This document shows positions 10,889-23,727 of a stretch of 64,000 nucleotides of DNA, piece after piece (position 1 is the stretch's first letter; each line of letters starts with the position of its first letter). The stretch is from Symsagittifera roscoffensis (Eukaryota; Xenacoelomorpha; Acoela; Convolutidae), in NCBI RefSeq assembly GCF_963678635.1, contig NC_087071.1, positions 19,221,613 through 19,285,612 on the forward strand, written 5' to 3'. The notes below the pieces were generated by a model. It saw nothing but the letters and a program-made list of their open reading frames with translations. It was not told the origin of the DNA and did no database searches. A program made the translations under genes and the position numbers.

Positions 10889-12029
10889 ATCAAATAAATT
10901 CAATATTCTCGTGGGCATCCAAAAAGTGCTCTGAACGACCTCAAAGACGTTGGTAGTAAAAATCTTTTTTCCGCCGTTCAGAGCAAAAAATTGGTTCCCA
11001 AGCAAAGCACATTATTATCCGATGTAGAAAACTTTACCTGATGACGCCGAAAGCCTACTTGGTGATGGTTGAATAACTTTCATAAAGATGTCTCAAACAA
11101 AACAAGCTGTTCAGAAATTTGAAAGATTATCAATACAATAATTTTGCAATGTTTCTTTTAAATTTTTTCTTCTATGGAAATATAATTTCAAGTTTTTAAT
11201 TGAAGTACTATTGAAAAAAATGCAAATTTTAGGGTAAATTGTGGTAATCGGACACGGTTTATTTAAAACAGAGTTTTGTTTGTAATTCGTTTCAAGACAT
11301 ACCAAATGAAGCTTTGCTCCGGAATGAAAAAAAAAAAATTTTGAGAAAATTGAAAATAAAACATTTTTCACCGCATTGTTTTTCCAAAAGTAAAAAGTAT
11401 GTTCTCAGTTTACTCCCTCTGCTTACCTTAAAGTGCAAATAAACCTCGTATGTTCGAAACCAACGTATGTGCTGCGTATGATTAGTCATTTTCCTTGCAA
11501 ATCATGCATGGATGGGCATGGTTGCGCATTATCTTCTCTGGTGGGCAACCCGGGTCATATCTTTTTTGGAACTATCCTACTTGTACCATTTTTGGGCAAA
11601 ATTGAGTCAGAGTTGCTTCCAGGTGATACCCTCGGCATTATGCCAGTTAGTTCTTACATGAAAAACTGAGGTGGAGCCGTATGGCTGTTTATGATTACAG
11701 TTTTTTTTTGCACTGATAGCGCATTTGTTTCAATAACATGTATTCGAGTGACAATTGATTTTTCTTAAGTAAGCGGATTCCGCAATTGTAAGTGGAATAT
11801 CCATAATTTGATTTAAACGGCTGTAGCTAGAATAAAGCAATGCGGAATTTACCAACAAACACTCAACAATTGTCAGTGGAACCGACAAACAAATCTGAAA
11901 TCATTTGTTAACTAAACTCATGAACATACTTTTTGGAACTTGATTTAAATCAAACGCTTTTGTTGAAACGGTCAATTTTACTTAAAAATTCAGTTTCCCG
12001 ATTTGATATGAGCAAATACCCTGCTGTTT

Positions 12030-12848
12030 CCGATCCAAAAAGTTTTGCGATCAGCCGTTAATATGACATAATTATACTGCTATTAGCTTTGAATAAGGTT
12101 CTTTTTCATTCAGTGCGCTGAGCAAAATCTGAACGTCATTGTGTGTACGTCATTTATGCAGGGCGGTTAAAACGTGGATTTCACTAACAAAACTCAAATC
12201 TAGAAATTTACACTAAAACTGCGGAGTCAATAATTCAGTTTCGAAGCAAATTTGGCCCTGTCTTTACAGTGTATGATTTATTGAAAAAGACAGATTAACA
12301 AAATACCTGTTTTCAAATTGTTTTCAAAATTACTGTGTTCAATCTTCTTGTTTTTTCAATTTCTGGATATGTCTGACTTTTCCTACCTTCGACAAGTTTT
12401 TTGACCTGGCGTGGGAAAAACGGCAGATACGTTACGGAGCAGAACGTTGGTCCCACCACAGCCAGCTAGCAAGAATCTGACTGGTTGCACTGTTGAACAA
12501 AACAGGATGCCACAGCTTGTCGCGACTGAATTTATGCAAAGTCAATGGGAACTTATGTGATAGGCACTTGGAAAAGGCAATCATCGAACAAAGGTTGTCA
12601 GAGTAGGACGAGGCGAGACGGAGAACGAATTTATAACCAGGATCCTCGGAAAATTTTTTTCTCATTCTGCATTTTCATCAAATCTGGCAAAATTACACTT
12701 AATTTCTCTACGCGATGCATCTTCACCAAAATTTCCGATCCAAAAAATTTCCGATTAGCGGTTAATAGGTTATAACTATACTGCTATATGCTTTGAAGAT
12801 TGTTGCTATTCATTCAGTGCGCTGAAAAAATCGATTTTCATGCCTACG
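12030..12848. repeat. Pair of about 110-bp direct repeats
   Basis: Copies at 12030-12141 and 12735-12848 share ccgatccaaaaa, an actatactgctat-like stretch and cattcagtgcgctga, with many differences. The 593 bp between them is not repeated. Confidence 0.65.
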
Positions 12849-13448
12849 TCAAAAATAGTTTTCTTCTGGAACTTTCGGTGTCATAATTTATGAATTTCCT
12901 CATTTCATTTTCTTCCATGGAACTTTGGTACTTGCTATCGAATTATCATGTTATCATTTGTAAGCAAAATATTCAAAGCCTGAAATAAAAACACGGACGT
13001 TTGAATAGGTATAACGTCAAATTCGACCACTTTGAAAACGACGTTAAACATTGTTATAGGATATGGTTTAGGTTATGATTTATGTTTACCTTTACAGTTT
13101 TAACAATCCAGCTAATATCTATAGACCCATTTTCTATCGAAAAAAAAGACGCACAAAAAAATTAATCAAATTTTTCTGAAGCATGGTTGCGAACAAAATT
13201 AGGGTTTAGGTAAAAAATTGTGAGTTTTTTCAGAGCTGAAGTGAGTTTTTTAAGTCATAATCGTTTTCAAGGCTTTTTGGCTACAAATAAGTAGATTCAA
13301 TTTGCAATTCTGTACTTAACCTAAACAGATAAGTTGAGCAGGGCTTAAAAAACGAATTTGAAAGAGTCAAGAATTTAACAACATATTCTTTATGATAATC
13401 GCGGTGACTGCCACGGGTTATTTGTGTATCAGAGTCTGGAATGTTCTA

Positions 13449-13688
13449 GAGCAGTCTAAAATCTATCGGTTTGTTCGCCTTTACAGTCGAGGCAGGGTTG
13501 AGTTCTCCGTACTGTTGTTGAGTTTGCCCAGGTACTGCTGGAGGAGATGAAGTTTTGCATGGTTTTTTGTTGCTTCTTCTCGTCCACAATCCAGTGTCAT
13601 TGGCCTCCGACAGGATATTTTGTGCAGTCCACTTTTTGCTTACCTGAACGTCGTTCTGACAATGGACATCGTCTAACAGTGTCTCTCG
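13449..13688 (-). other. 80-codon open frame in a GC-richer patch
   Basis: Open between stops at 13689-13691 and 13446-13448, without a start codon, in a patch clearly less AT-rich than its surroundings. The residues are hydrophilic (near the middle: GLWTRRSNKKP). A CAG|GTAAGC donor-like site falls at about 13640 on this strand, so it could be exon sequence. No domain is recognised. Confidence 0.25.
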
Positions 13689-13800
13689 CTATGTTGTGCT
13701 GTTGAGAGGTCAGCATTCTGTTGCTTACAGGTTGTACTGGTCCCATTGATTAGTTACTTAAGCTTACTAAATTACAGAATTTTTCCAAAATTATTTCTAT

Positions 13801-14006
13801 CTAGAAAAGCAGCCAATTAAGAGTTAGGCAGCTGTTCATAATGTGCACGCTGTTTACGTTCTTCTTATGCCCAGTGTGCCCGAATTGGACTCTGTGCGAC
13901 ACCTGCACGCTGCCTTTGCTTAACCCCCAACAAAAGCTGTTCTAGTGTTCCAATGGACCTGAGCTTACAAATAACATTTCTAAAATCTAGAAAAGCAGCC
14001 AATTAA
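13801..14006. repeat. 20-bp direct repeats flanking a GC-richer insert
   Basis: ctagaaaagcagccaattaa occurs perfectly at 13801-13820 and 13987-14006. The 166 bp between are less AT-rich. It is too long for an ordinary target-site duplication; a small tandem duplication or recombination scar is likelier. Confidence 0.8.
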
Positions 14007-15375
14007 AAAATCTGTCAAAAATTCGCCGTTAGAAAGAACAAGTTTGGTTTGAACAAAAAATGAAAAAGCGAGTTTTCAAAGTAAGTTCTGGTACATGGAC
14101 ATGCTAAACGACACAAAAACTACTAACCCGGACTCCGAATCATCTGTGTTTACCTGCTTTCAAAATACAATTGAGTAGTATTGTGCCTTTAGTCAGAGCG
14201 CAGTTGATTGAAAAGTATTATGTCTCTGATGGCTTTTAATATGACTAATCTTTCACTTGTGCAGGAAAGAACAAATTCTACTAATTTCATATTGCCCACG
14301 TTTTTCTTTTGGACGGCGTGACTCACTAAACTACCGGGAAAGTTCGTCTTTATGAATGAACTTGGCAGTCCTCAGTTGAAGTATCGATCACGTGCCTAGG
14401 AGGACCAACATTTTCATTACGTATAAACTAAGAGCTCCTGCTTGGAGGCAATACTGGTCGGTATTGATAATGATGACTGATTTGCCTTGGTAATTCACCA
14501 ACAATTCATCTTTATCGATTGGATGCAAGAAAAAGAAAAACAAATAACTGATTCCAAACTGAAACTTTATATAATCTTACCGAATCAAAAATACATAATT
14601 ATGTCTTCCAAAGGTGGAAAAATTCCCGTCACATATGCTGACCCAGCTTTGAGTAAATAGACGACTGATTCTCATATGAAAAGCTTGCGATGTCCTTGAC
14701 AGTATGTTTTAGGCTGGTGGATTTCTTCCTCTGATCCATCATTCAGTAGCTTCGATAAATGATCAGCCACCATCCTGAGGTCATCGGTCGCCCAGTTCTG
14801 CTTTGAGTGAAGTTTTGTAATTTTTAATTGACAATTAAGTTGACATATAAAATCGAGTCATCAATTAGTCATTTTTTCATCAAATCAGTCTTTAGTTTTT
14901 GAAAAACTACTTACAGGCTGCTGGTTTGGATTAGTAACTTTTATTCACTATGTCGACAAACACCTGGATAATAGCTTGTACTATGGTGTTAACGATAACT
15001 TTTCGAGCCCTCCTGTGCATGTGAATAGAAACATGACAATGAAGCTGAATAGTGTCAATTGTTCCTTGTATAACCAGGTCCCGTTTCTTTTATCAGCGCA
15101 ATCAGTCGACTGCTCGACAGACTGTGAAATGACTCCTTGAGAGTCTCTTTAAATGTCAGTTTCAACTTGGGAGACTTTATCAGGTTGCTGAATAAAAATT
15201 TACTTTACAAATATTCCGAAAATTGGTGTATCAAAAACTTTTATGCTCGTATACGTGCTTTTCTTATCAAAAGATCAACTTATTGCTTCTCCTACACTCT
15301 CTGGCTCTATATGAACCTTTTTGCGGCTTCCCGTCAATTTTTCATTCCTTTGGGCTCGACCGTTCGTGTTTCCGT

Positions 15376-15423
15376 GGGCTTGTCGCCTGATGGTTCCGTG
15401 GGCTTGTCGCCTGATGGTTCCGT
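15376..15423. repeat. 24-bp tandem duplication inside A2
   Basis: gggcttgtcgcctgatggtt plus ccgt occurs twice in a row; A1 has a single degenerate copy (near 1755), so this expansion is private to A2. Confidence 0.9.
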
Positions 15424-15441
15424 GGGTTTTCTCAAGTTCAT

Positions 15442-15666
15442 GTGGTTGTATTTCAATTTCCCGATAATGAGGAAGCTCTGTTGGCCATCGCGAATTTGGA
15501 TACGGTGAGCCTGACAAAAAGGAATCCAAATAGCTTGGATATCGCTAGTAATGCTGAGGCTGTACTATGGAGGAGCTTGAAAGGACATGTCTTTGACGGA
15601 AATGCGGATGCATGTAGGCCGGTTAAAACGGTGAGGCGAAAGATTGTAGGGGTGCAGCGGTACTAA
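15442..15666 (+). pseudogene. Coding-like box of A2 (partner 1844-2026)
   Basis: Open for 75 codons with PDNEEALLAIANLDTVSLTK and VRRKIVGV. The A1 counterpart starts inside the same frame. No domain is recognised. The upstream tgtatttcaatttcccgat could be a remnant of a splice acceptor tract, but no clean AG is present. Confidence 0.35.
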
Positions 15667-15867
15667 AAAGCGAAGGGCTCAGTGGTACAAAAAGCACTGC
15701 AAATGGAGAACTGAATGTCACTGAATATGAGTTTTCAGCGCAAGAGTAAGTTTTACTTAATTTTTAAAGCAAACTGAGATGATGTGCTACGATGAGATGG
15801 AATGCCTCCATGAGATGAAAAGATTTGATGAGATACAGCAAAATGATGAGACCAAGATGAAGATGAT

Positions 15868-16293
15868 TTGTTTTATTTTAGCAGCTCGAAAATAGAGCTG
15901 ACTTTAATTCTGATCAAGCCCAAGTTAATCGATAATACCAGTTCTAAAACCACCACCAATAATTTCAAAGTTTTCCACTCGTTTTTGTTTTGTAGCACAC
16001 CAGGCGACTGTAACATCGATGTAATTGTTATTTTTGAAAAGGTCCATATCAGTGAAAAAATGTCCTGCATCAGGGAAATTGCCGGTAGTCAATTCTCGCA
16101 CCAAGATTCATTTCACTTAAGTCATTTAGTCGTACCTCATTTCAGTCTTGTATTACAAATTTTTAGCGATTTAGACATGATAAATAGAAAATTTCGTGCG
16201 CAGGAAAAATTACAATTCCCTGATCCTGTCACTTCCACTTGGCAAATTGCGCTATATTTTATCATTAATCAGCGACTGATGCCTAAAGGATAA
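15868..16293 (+). pseudogene. 141-codon open frame of A2 (partner 2334-2642)
   Basis: Longest open frame in A2. Residues from about 48 onward align to the A1 frame (EKVHISEKMSCIREIAGSQF); the first part is open only here. The excess of amino-acid-changing differences suggests no selection since duplication. No domain, signal or membrane segment is clear. Confidence 0.3.
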
Positions 16294-17181
16294 AAAATCT
16301 TCAAGGCCGGGAAGCGACTTCCTCATCATCCCAGAAGGCAAAAAAGAAAACACAGCAGCTTGGATCAAAAAAAATTCCGCAAACACAAGGAAGCTTGTGT
16401 CATCAGAAAAGGAAACCGAGAAAGGAGAAGCTATCAACACCAGACATAATGAGAGGGTCTCGATGGTGTTTCTTGATCATGCTGGGAGTATCAAAAAGTG
16501 ATAGTTATCATCAACGACACTTTTGTGTCCCAGTGCACAATTCGTTTGATCGAAAAACCTAAGGATACTGCGGGACTTGAATCATCAGGCAGTGGTAGTT
16601 GATACACTAGGTATTCAAATTTGAGAAACGATTCTCATGCCGAATCAAGAAAATTAGTCGAAGAATCTTTGCCCGACGATTTCATAAAATTCGGGGTTAA
16701 GTAGTAGAGAAACATAGACCCACTAGCGCCCTAAACTAGAATTAACATTGAGAAAAAACCGCATGAAGATATTTTGAGTCACCTCGATTTTTTTGACTAG
16801 CCACAAAACCACACCCCATTTAAAATTGCACCATGACCACAATTTTAAGAAGGTAATTTATCATCATACACATTTTCATAATTTCTGATAATCATTTAAC
16901 TAATCAAAAGTGAACCATTGCACTAATTAATTAAGTCCAATATCCTGATGCTCTGTTATGAAAAACTATCTAAAATCCTGAAAAATTATGTTGCAATTCA
17001 TCCGGTTGCAACTGATTCTAAATTTTTTGGTTTTAGCGAGAATCGAATATCTTGTTAGCTGGAGAAAAGCCTCGGGTCGATTAATTTTTAATTGGACGAA
17101 GATACGAGACTTTGTTGGAATGAAAATCATAGAAAAAGCGGACGTCAACTTGACATGTTTGCTGAAGAATATTTTTAGCCA

Positions 17182-17418
17182 TTAGATGTTTTTATCAGTT
17201 TTGAGGTTCTTACAAAAAAATTGACACAATCTCTTGTGCTTGGTTTTTAGAACGAAGTTAGCTGCGATCTGATTGATATTACTCACCCAAACAGCCAAAT
17301 TTTTGCGACCTTTTCGACAATCAATTATGCGTTGGCTTTGGAAAAAACAAACAGAGCAAACGTTCAAAATGGTGTCAACTAGACCATTAACCAGATAGGC
17401 CATTGGTATATCATGCAC
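17182..17418 (-). pseudogene. Coding remnant paired across the giant inverted repeat
   Basis: Minus-strand frame with VSNINQIAANFVLKTKHKRL. The plus strand of 27590-27670 has a matching stretch (LKKFTQIAVNFVPTFKQKGH), and A1 has the same box at 3420-3500 (minus). Upstream residues (HDIPMAYLVNGLVDT) match DDKPMTCLVTDVAGT near 27480. Three diverged copies reading alike in the same frame show an ancestral protein. The product is unrecognised, and each copy has stops. Confidence 0.45.
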
Positions 17419-18239
17419 ACAGTGTGCTGCTATTTTATAGCACAGAATTTATTGCTCAGAAAATGCTTAGAAATTTGTGGATGCCATAAGTTTTGGGATT
17501 TTCGGCTTGCTGAAAAAAGGTATTCGTTGCCAGCTTGAACGTGAGCTAGACACTTTGATGAAATCATTTAAATTGAACGAGCACAACTTCAACGAGAGTT
17601 TCTCATGAGCAAAATCCGATTATATATAAGCGACGTCGAGGATAACTACCAAGATGTATTTCATTATAATATCGCCGAGTCTATTCAAAAACATTTTTAT
17701 GACTTTGAATGAACCATTTGAACTCTTTTTGTTCTTATTATGACTGTTTGTTGTTTTTGAGCTATCTAAACTAACCGTATTCTCATTAGCCGTCTTTTTT
17801 TCCTTGTATGCAGCATGTAGTGTTATGTTCTGAAAGTTTTGCTGGCCTGTAAAAATTGTTCATAGCGAGTAAACAAACAAAAGGAGAGCTCAGAAAAAAT
17901 TTAAAAAACTTGAACAACTAGAGCGAACATTCGAAAATGCCACTCTAAAATGCATTTAAATCAATAAAGATGAATTGAAATGAACTGAGGAATTAGTTTA
18001 CTTCAGTTTGTTCAGTTGGCAGCAATTGGGCGTTTGACAGGAATTGAGATCGAAGTTGGGCATTTGACAATTAATAAGCCGAAGTTGGGTATTTGACAGG
18101 AATTGAGATTGAAGTAAGGGTCGGCAATTGAGATCGAATGTTTTATATTTTAACTAGTGGCTGATCAACCTAGTAATTGAGATTGAACTTGCTGATGACC
18201 ACCTTGTAAATCGAAGATATGTTAAAACACACATAGGTA
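17419..18239. other. Inverted-repeat arm without intact gene
   Basis: 17520-17640 is the counterpart of the remnant at 27230-27370 (minus strand here). 18000-18190 contains several diverged copies of ttgacaggaattgagatcga, about 45-50 bp apart, mirrored at 26780-26960 as ctcaattcctgtc. No complete frame. Confidence 0.6.
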
Positions 18240-18400
18240 TTCTGGAATCCGCAAAAAAAATGGATTCTACTTAAGACTTGAATATTCTACATACAGTTTG
18301 CGGATTTCGCCTAGAATTTGAGGATTCCACTTGCAATTTGCGGGGTTCGCTCATAATTTGAGGATTCCGTTTTTAGTTGCTGATTCCACAACAGCTCAGT
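18240..18400. repeat. Cluster of GGATTCCGC-type short repeats
   Basis: Four or five imperfect copies of a roughly 28-bp word built on atttgaggattccgcttgca and its complement. Related words occur near 9375, 11775, 20965, 21140, 26480-26660 and at the start of each S block (33195, 39170 and others). Confidence 0.6.
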
Positions 18401-18459
18401 TTTACTATACACATGCCTTATTATATAATTGAAGGGCTCCACAAAATGTTCAAGTTTCC

Positions 18460-18645
18460 GCAAAAACTGTTGCGGTTTCCGCTAATTCGCCTCTTTTTGG
18501 AGAAATTTTGTACGTGGAATCCGAAACAGCAAACAAGATCAAAAGGTAGCAATGTTGCCGATTCCGGGACAATTCTGATTCTGGACTGTTGCAGAAACCA
18601 CTTACAATGCACAGATTGCACAGTTTGACCTCGTAATGATTTTTT
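18460..18645 (+). repeat. S-family repeat, diverged copy
   Basis: Ends in acagtttgacctcgtaatga like the other S copies, and contains gtggaatccgaaacag and aatgcacagattgcacag, which match the 25340-25512 copy loosely. It forms the inner end of the left inverted-repeat arm. Confidence 0.5.
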
Positions 18646-21600
18646 TTTGACAAAATTGACAAAAACTTGCAGGAACATCTGTTTTTTTTTCAATTCGTTT
18701 GCTCGTAAAAAAACTTCCTGGGGAAATTATTGCCCGAATATTGTGTTTTTGCCTAGTAAAAAGCTACTCTTGTTCTTGTAAAAATAAACATCACATTTTA
18801 TACTTGAAAGAGGGATTTATTTTTGTTTTGTCAATTATTCTTTTTGTTGATCAGCTTGAAAGACCGTAAAGTTTATAAGTTTATTCCAGGAGAATTATAT
18901 CAACCGGAAAATGAAGAAAAGTTTTTCGAGGTTAAAATTTTGCTTCATCTCTAAGCTTTCATCATGATTTTTATTCGCTTGATTTCTCAATCAAAACTTG
19001 AGGGCGTTCCCAAATATCTCAACCGCCTCGCATTTCGAGAGGAAAAGTTCTCCATCGAAAAAAAACGGTGAGATTTGTGGGATTAATTTTCTGGTCAAAG
19101 CCAGGAAGTTTAGAAAAGGAAAAGGAAATTCAATACTGAGACAGGTTGAATTTTCAAGGTTCTTAGTCCTTAGCACAGAAACTTTTAAAACAATCTTATT
19201 CCTCTGTCTCATTATAGAAATGATAATGAAATTAAATTCAAGAAAACCCACGTTTTTCAATTTTTGAACCAGAAAAAAACGCCTAGCTTTAAGCGATTCA
19301 GCTTGAAAATGAATTAGACTCGTTGTACGAAAAATAAAAGAAATTGAAGTTGTCATGCACGACCTAACATGCTAAAATCTTAATCAGATTATACAGAATA
19401 CGACCTTGCCAGAAAAAGGTCAGGAATTACCCGAAGGGTTTTAATAAAATGCACATGACTGATTGTATCAGGGCAAATTCCTGATTGTTCCGCTGCCCTT
19501 AAGTGAACCTGAAAACCAATCATGTTGTGATTTGAAAGTTTTAAAAAAAATTTGAAACTAAAATTGAAATTGTTTTTTCAACTTTTTAAAGCCCATTGAA
19601 AAAAAACACAATGATGTATTTAGCATTCAATAATCTTTTGCACCAGCGGAATTAGGGATGCGACCCTTTGCCAGCCCAAAGGGTCCCCTCTTTGTACTAT
19701 TTTGAGATACCCATTTTTGGCCGACTGACCGTAAAACACATGTTAAGCGACAGCAATTTTTTCTTTATGATCAAACGACTATTAATCAATTCATTAATCA
19801 GACCAATTTTGAGCAAATGCATTTGAAGTTGAAATTTTTGTATACAAAACATGATATTGCTAACTTATTAAAAGACAATTGGAATACATGAAGCCCAAAA
19901 ACGAAAAATTTATCAAGCTGATGATGCGTCACAGATCCGAAAACTCAGATATGAAAAAAACCACTTTAACGCAGCTTTTGAAAGTATCAAACGCTTGCTC
20001 CTGATTTCTTATATGTCACACTCGAGTAATAGTACGGTTTATAGAATATTAGCTGTTTTCTGTTACCCCAAGCTTTTTTCCCTGTTTTTGGATGATCTTT
20101 GTATATATTTCTCTCATATCCCTATTTATGTTTCAATTATTTTGTTAATCTGCTGAAAGTTGTCTAAGGGATAGATTAAATGAACACTTTCACAACCTTT
20201 GTCGCGTTCGTTTTTAATACAAACCAGTCAAATAATAATTCGCTTAACAGAGTTTTGGCTGTTTTCTGTTACCCAATACTCTATCAAATGCAAAATTACT
20301 CTATCAAATATTTGAAATTCACTATCTAGCAAAAATTTTGAGAAGCATTGTCAAAAATCAAAGTGTTATACCGAAAAATTTCAGCATGCGGAATTACTGT
20401 GTTCAGTATCTTGACAAGATTTCGCTCAAAATAATCCAGCGAAATTTTATCAGTTTCCGATGAATTAGTAGCAATAAAAATATTTGGGTCTCCTAGTAAA
20501 CAACGCTCTAACTTCTGTTGATGGCCACGGTAACAGAATCCTGACGTTTTCAGGAAAAGAAATAAAAACTTTGACCAGCGAAATCTTGATGCATCAGCCC
20601 CTTCTATTAAGTCTTCAGAACATTGCAGAAATAACTACTTAATAGATTTGGCTAACAAGTAAGCATAGAGCAACCTAAAATATTTAGTCAGTAATTTTCT
20701 CAAGTTTTTATCCACTATTTATACGCAAGTATAAAAAGTAAGCTATTTTCATCAGCTTTCGGAAGAAGGTTTTTGAGTCCGAAAACTTCAATACGTTGTG
20801 TTGCTTAGGATGGTAATTCCACAAAAAACATCTCTCGAATCAAATTGTTCGAGTTTTCATCCAGCTAGGCTTTGATTTGTTCTCATAAACCAAATGTCGA
20901 AAATTCACCTTTTAGAGGCCAAATTGTGCGCTGGATAGCGCACAATTTGAAATCAGTATCTCACTGGATTCCACTCGCAAAACTATATGGATTCCGCACT
21001 CAAACATTTGTAACATAAATTTTTTCGACACATGAGTTTTCGTCGCGTGTGCAACGAGCAAATTTAGCTAGTTGTTCCATTTCCGAAAAAGTAAGTTTCG
21101 CAAAAAGTAAGCACCAACGGAAATGCAAAAAAATATGGGTATTCCACTTACAATTTGCGGATTCGACTTAAAATTTATCGACTGCACGACAGTGTAAATT
21201 TTACTTTGCTGAAATAGAATTTTTTGACAGTTGATTCCACGAACTGTTCCGGTTTCCGCCAATTTTGTTTAAAATTCTCCAAATTCGCCTGTTTCTAAAT
21301 CAAATTCGAGCAATAAATTGCTGTATCTAATTGTACGTGGAGTCCAACACAGAAAGAAGATCAAAAAAAATTTGCAATGCTGCGGACTTCGCGACAAATC
21401 TGATTTTGGTGTAGTGCGGTATCCTCTTATGAATCACAAAACACATGGTTTGGCGTCTTATTGAACCATAATTTTGCATAAGTATGGAGGAAATAGTTTC
21501 GGTCAATTGCTTTGTTAAAACTAGAAGCAATAATTGTAATTGTAACTGTTATTCTTCCGGTAACAAAAAATGAAGACCGATAAAGTTGATTTAATTTGAA

Positions 21601-23727
21601 GCAATTTAACTAACATCATATGGGTTAAAAGCGCGCATTAATCATCACAGTTTGCACAGTTTGTTGTATTGCCTAACGTGGTTTTTTCTAAATCGCAATC
21701 TTTTTGCTCAAAATTGTCTCGAGCAACTTGTTGGAACTTTTAGCGAGTGATATCAAGTTTTTTATGAAAATTTTTTGTAAAACATTTTAAATCAAAAACG
21801 CCAAGTCAAAAACTATTAATTAATAAGTCATTCTTGTTATAAAAACATTTTCAGAGTCTGAATCACATCATTCCTCCATCGTTGACGGCTTGTAGTGTAA
21901 AAACTCGAAAGTAAAAAAAGCGATCGGTATTGACTAATTAGTTTACTGAAGGAAAATATTAAAATTGCTATGAAAAAGAAGCCAAATTAAGAAAATAACT
22001 ATTATCGATTCCGAAAAAATCAAATCAACAAATCTGTTGCGCGCTTGATAAAACCGTGTGTCAAAGACAACCTCGGCCACTTGGAGTTTGAATCTTTTGT
22101 TTCTGGTTTTATGAATATTCAGGGGTTCATCTAATCCGAGCAGTCTTGATGAAAACTTCTATCAGTATTTTGAAACGAATCTTTAATGGTGCCCAATTTG
22201 ACATCATTTTTTTTTCATGCATAACAAGTCCATTTTTTTCAACGCTGCCATGTTGATCAAAAATGGTAATCATACAGTTTTCATATATGGAAAATTGCTT
22301 ATCATACTACATCGTAAAATTGCATACTTACAGAAAAGTGTTAGAATACTTCTTCTTAAGCTTTTCTTCACATATATAATTGAAATGATATGCATTTTTC
22401 CAATATTGAAAAACACACTTTTTTTTAAATTTTTTATTAAAAATATTTTTCAGTTTTCTCCGAAAAGGAAAATGTACGATTAGCATTTCTCCATACACTC
22501 CAAGTCTGAAATTGTACAACAAGCAAAACACGAAGGATCCTCCATTCAGTACTATTTTATGGCATTCATTTTTGGTCGAAAAAGCTTAAAAGTTTACAAA
22601 AAGCGCCTGGGCGCCAAAAAAGTCTAATTTCAAATAAGAGTGCGCGCCGAAAAAATGAAAAACGCAATTGCTGTTAAAAAGTTTCCAAAAAATGCTTAAA
22701 AAGGCCATTTGACTTTTTAAAAATTACGTCAAAATAGGTTTCAATAATGTTCTGGGTTTGCCCGAAAAATCAATTTGGTCGTCACAATAGGTCCTCAAAG
22801 TTTTGGAGAAATTTTCGAAACTCCCCCCTCCTCAAAAAAATCTTTGATCGGCCCCTATTGATATCCTTTTTTTATATTTGGAGTTCAACCTGGGCGTCTA
22901 AAATAAACTGAAGCTTTATTAAAGTAGTACAAAAAGTTCTTTTTAGTTGATAAAAACCCAAATGATTGCTGGACAAGAACGCAGAGATCAACTCTCTTTT
23001 TTTCCCAAGCTCACTGTTTTTTCTACTTTTTTTAAATTCGATCAGAACAAAACTTCAAAATCCTTGAAACCGTCACATTTACAATAATTTTTTTGAAAGC
23101 CATGACTATCGATTTGAAAAACTTGGTGATATTGCAATAGCAGATCAAAATTACACTTGAAAGATTTTTTGGTTTAGGTTTGTGCTGCATATGGTCTGAA
23201 CTATCATATTGAATTTTCATCGAGAGAACTGCCTAACATTACCTGAAATTTGTGGGCACCAGCTTGTGAAATTTCGCGAATACTTGAAAACAACTCAACA
23301 CTACTAGTTTTTTGTTAGAGCACTGTTTTAAGCGCTGTAAAAATGATTAGATTTCCATAACGAGACATAATCAACCGAATTTTCAAAAATTTTACATGAT
23401 CAACCCATGATTCAAAAATAGAGATGATTGCTTCAGATTTAATATTTTTCAGAAAATGTATTTGATTCTCCAAACTAGACATAATAAAAATTATTTCATT
23501 AGTTTTTTTCAAGTTCGAAAAAATCAAAACGAGGACAGTAAACCTGTAACTCAAGAAGACATTGAACTTTAACCCTCAAAATCTTCATTCACCATTACGA
23601 GTACAAAATTTAAGCCATCTAAAAATTTTGGTTAATTTGACATCACTTTAAAAACAAATCATTTAAGATCAATTTTCGCAGAGTTAAGGTAGGTAAAAAT
23701 TTTTTTATTTTGGTCAACTAGTAATAA

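Larger units (their letters stand above)
9579..11980. repeat. Large tandem duplication, unit 2
   Basis: Head-to-tail copy of 6804-9578. The internal join at 11448-11456 replaces 386 bp of unit 1 with a 7-nt filler (tatgttc), which looks like end-joining repair. The shared frameshift near 6840/9616 predates the duplication; the private stops TAA 7257 (unit 1) and TAA 9810 (unit 2) came after it. Confidence 0.95.
11981..14151. other. Spacer with short direct repeats and weak coding traces
   Basis: No supported gene. A diverged direct repeat of about 110 bp lies at 12030-12141 and 12735-12848 (both start ccgatccaaaaa and include attcagtgcgctga). Between them, 12420-12610 is less AT-rich with several overlapping short frames on both strands; none is decisive. 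Confidence 0.6.
14152..17292. repeat. Repeat A, copy 2 (partner 1-3497)
   Basis: Collinear with 1-3497 from acctgctttcaaaatacaat to tattactcacccaaac, with numerous substitutions and small deletions. It is also the outer part of the left arm of the giant inverted repeat: its minus strand matches 27600-29640. It is followed without a break by more arm sequence (17293-18645), which A1 lacks. Confidence 0.85.
14152..18645 (+). repeat. Left arm of a giant inverted repeat
   Basis: Reverse-complement matches to 26445-29640 run in strictly inverted order: 14190-14500 with 29180-29640 (QYCL box), 14920 with 28490 (gtaagt), 17230-17290 with 27600-27660, 17290-17640 with 27230-27600, 17970-18190 with 26740-26980, and 18240-18645 with 26445-26660. 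Identity is moderate and there are large indels (the interval 14920-17230 is far shorter in the right arm), so the structure is old. Confidence 0.75.

Noticed and set aside
18991-19356. 121-codon minus-strand and 89-codon plus-strand ORFs
   Set aside because: They overlap antisense in AT-rich DNA, have low-complexity hydrophobic or lysine-rich content, no homology to other parts of the window, and no sign of a real start.
19640-19700. Hairpin at gaccctttgccagcccaaagggtc as a terminator or RNA gene
   Set aside because: Stem of about 9 bp, no flanking conserved elements; expected by chance in a window this size.
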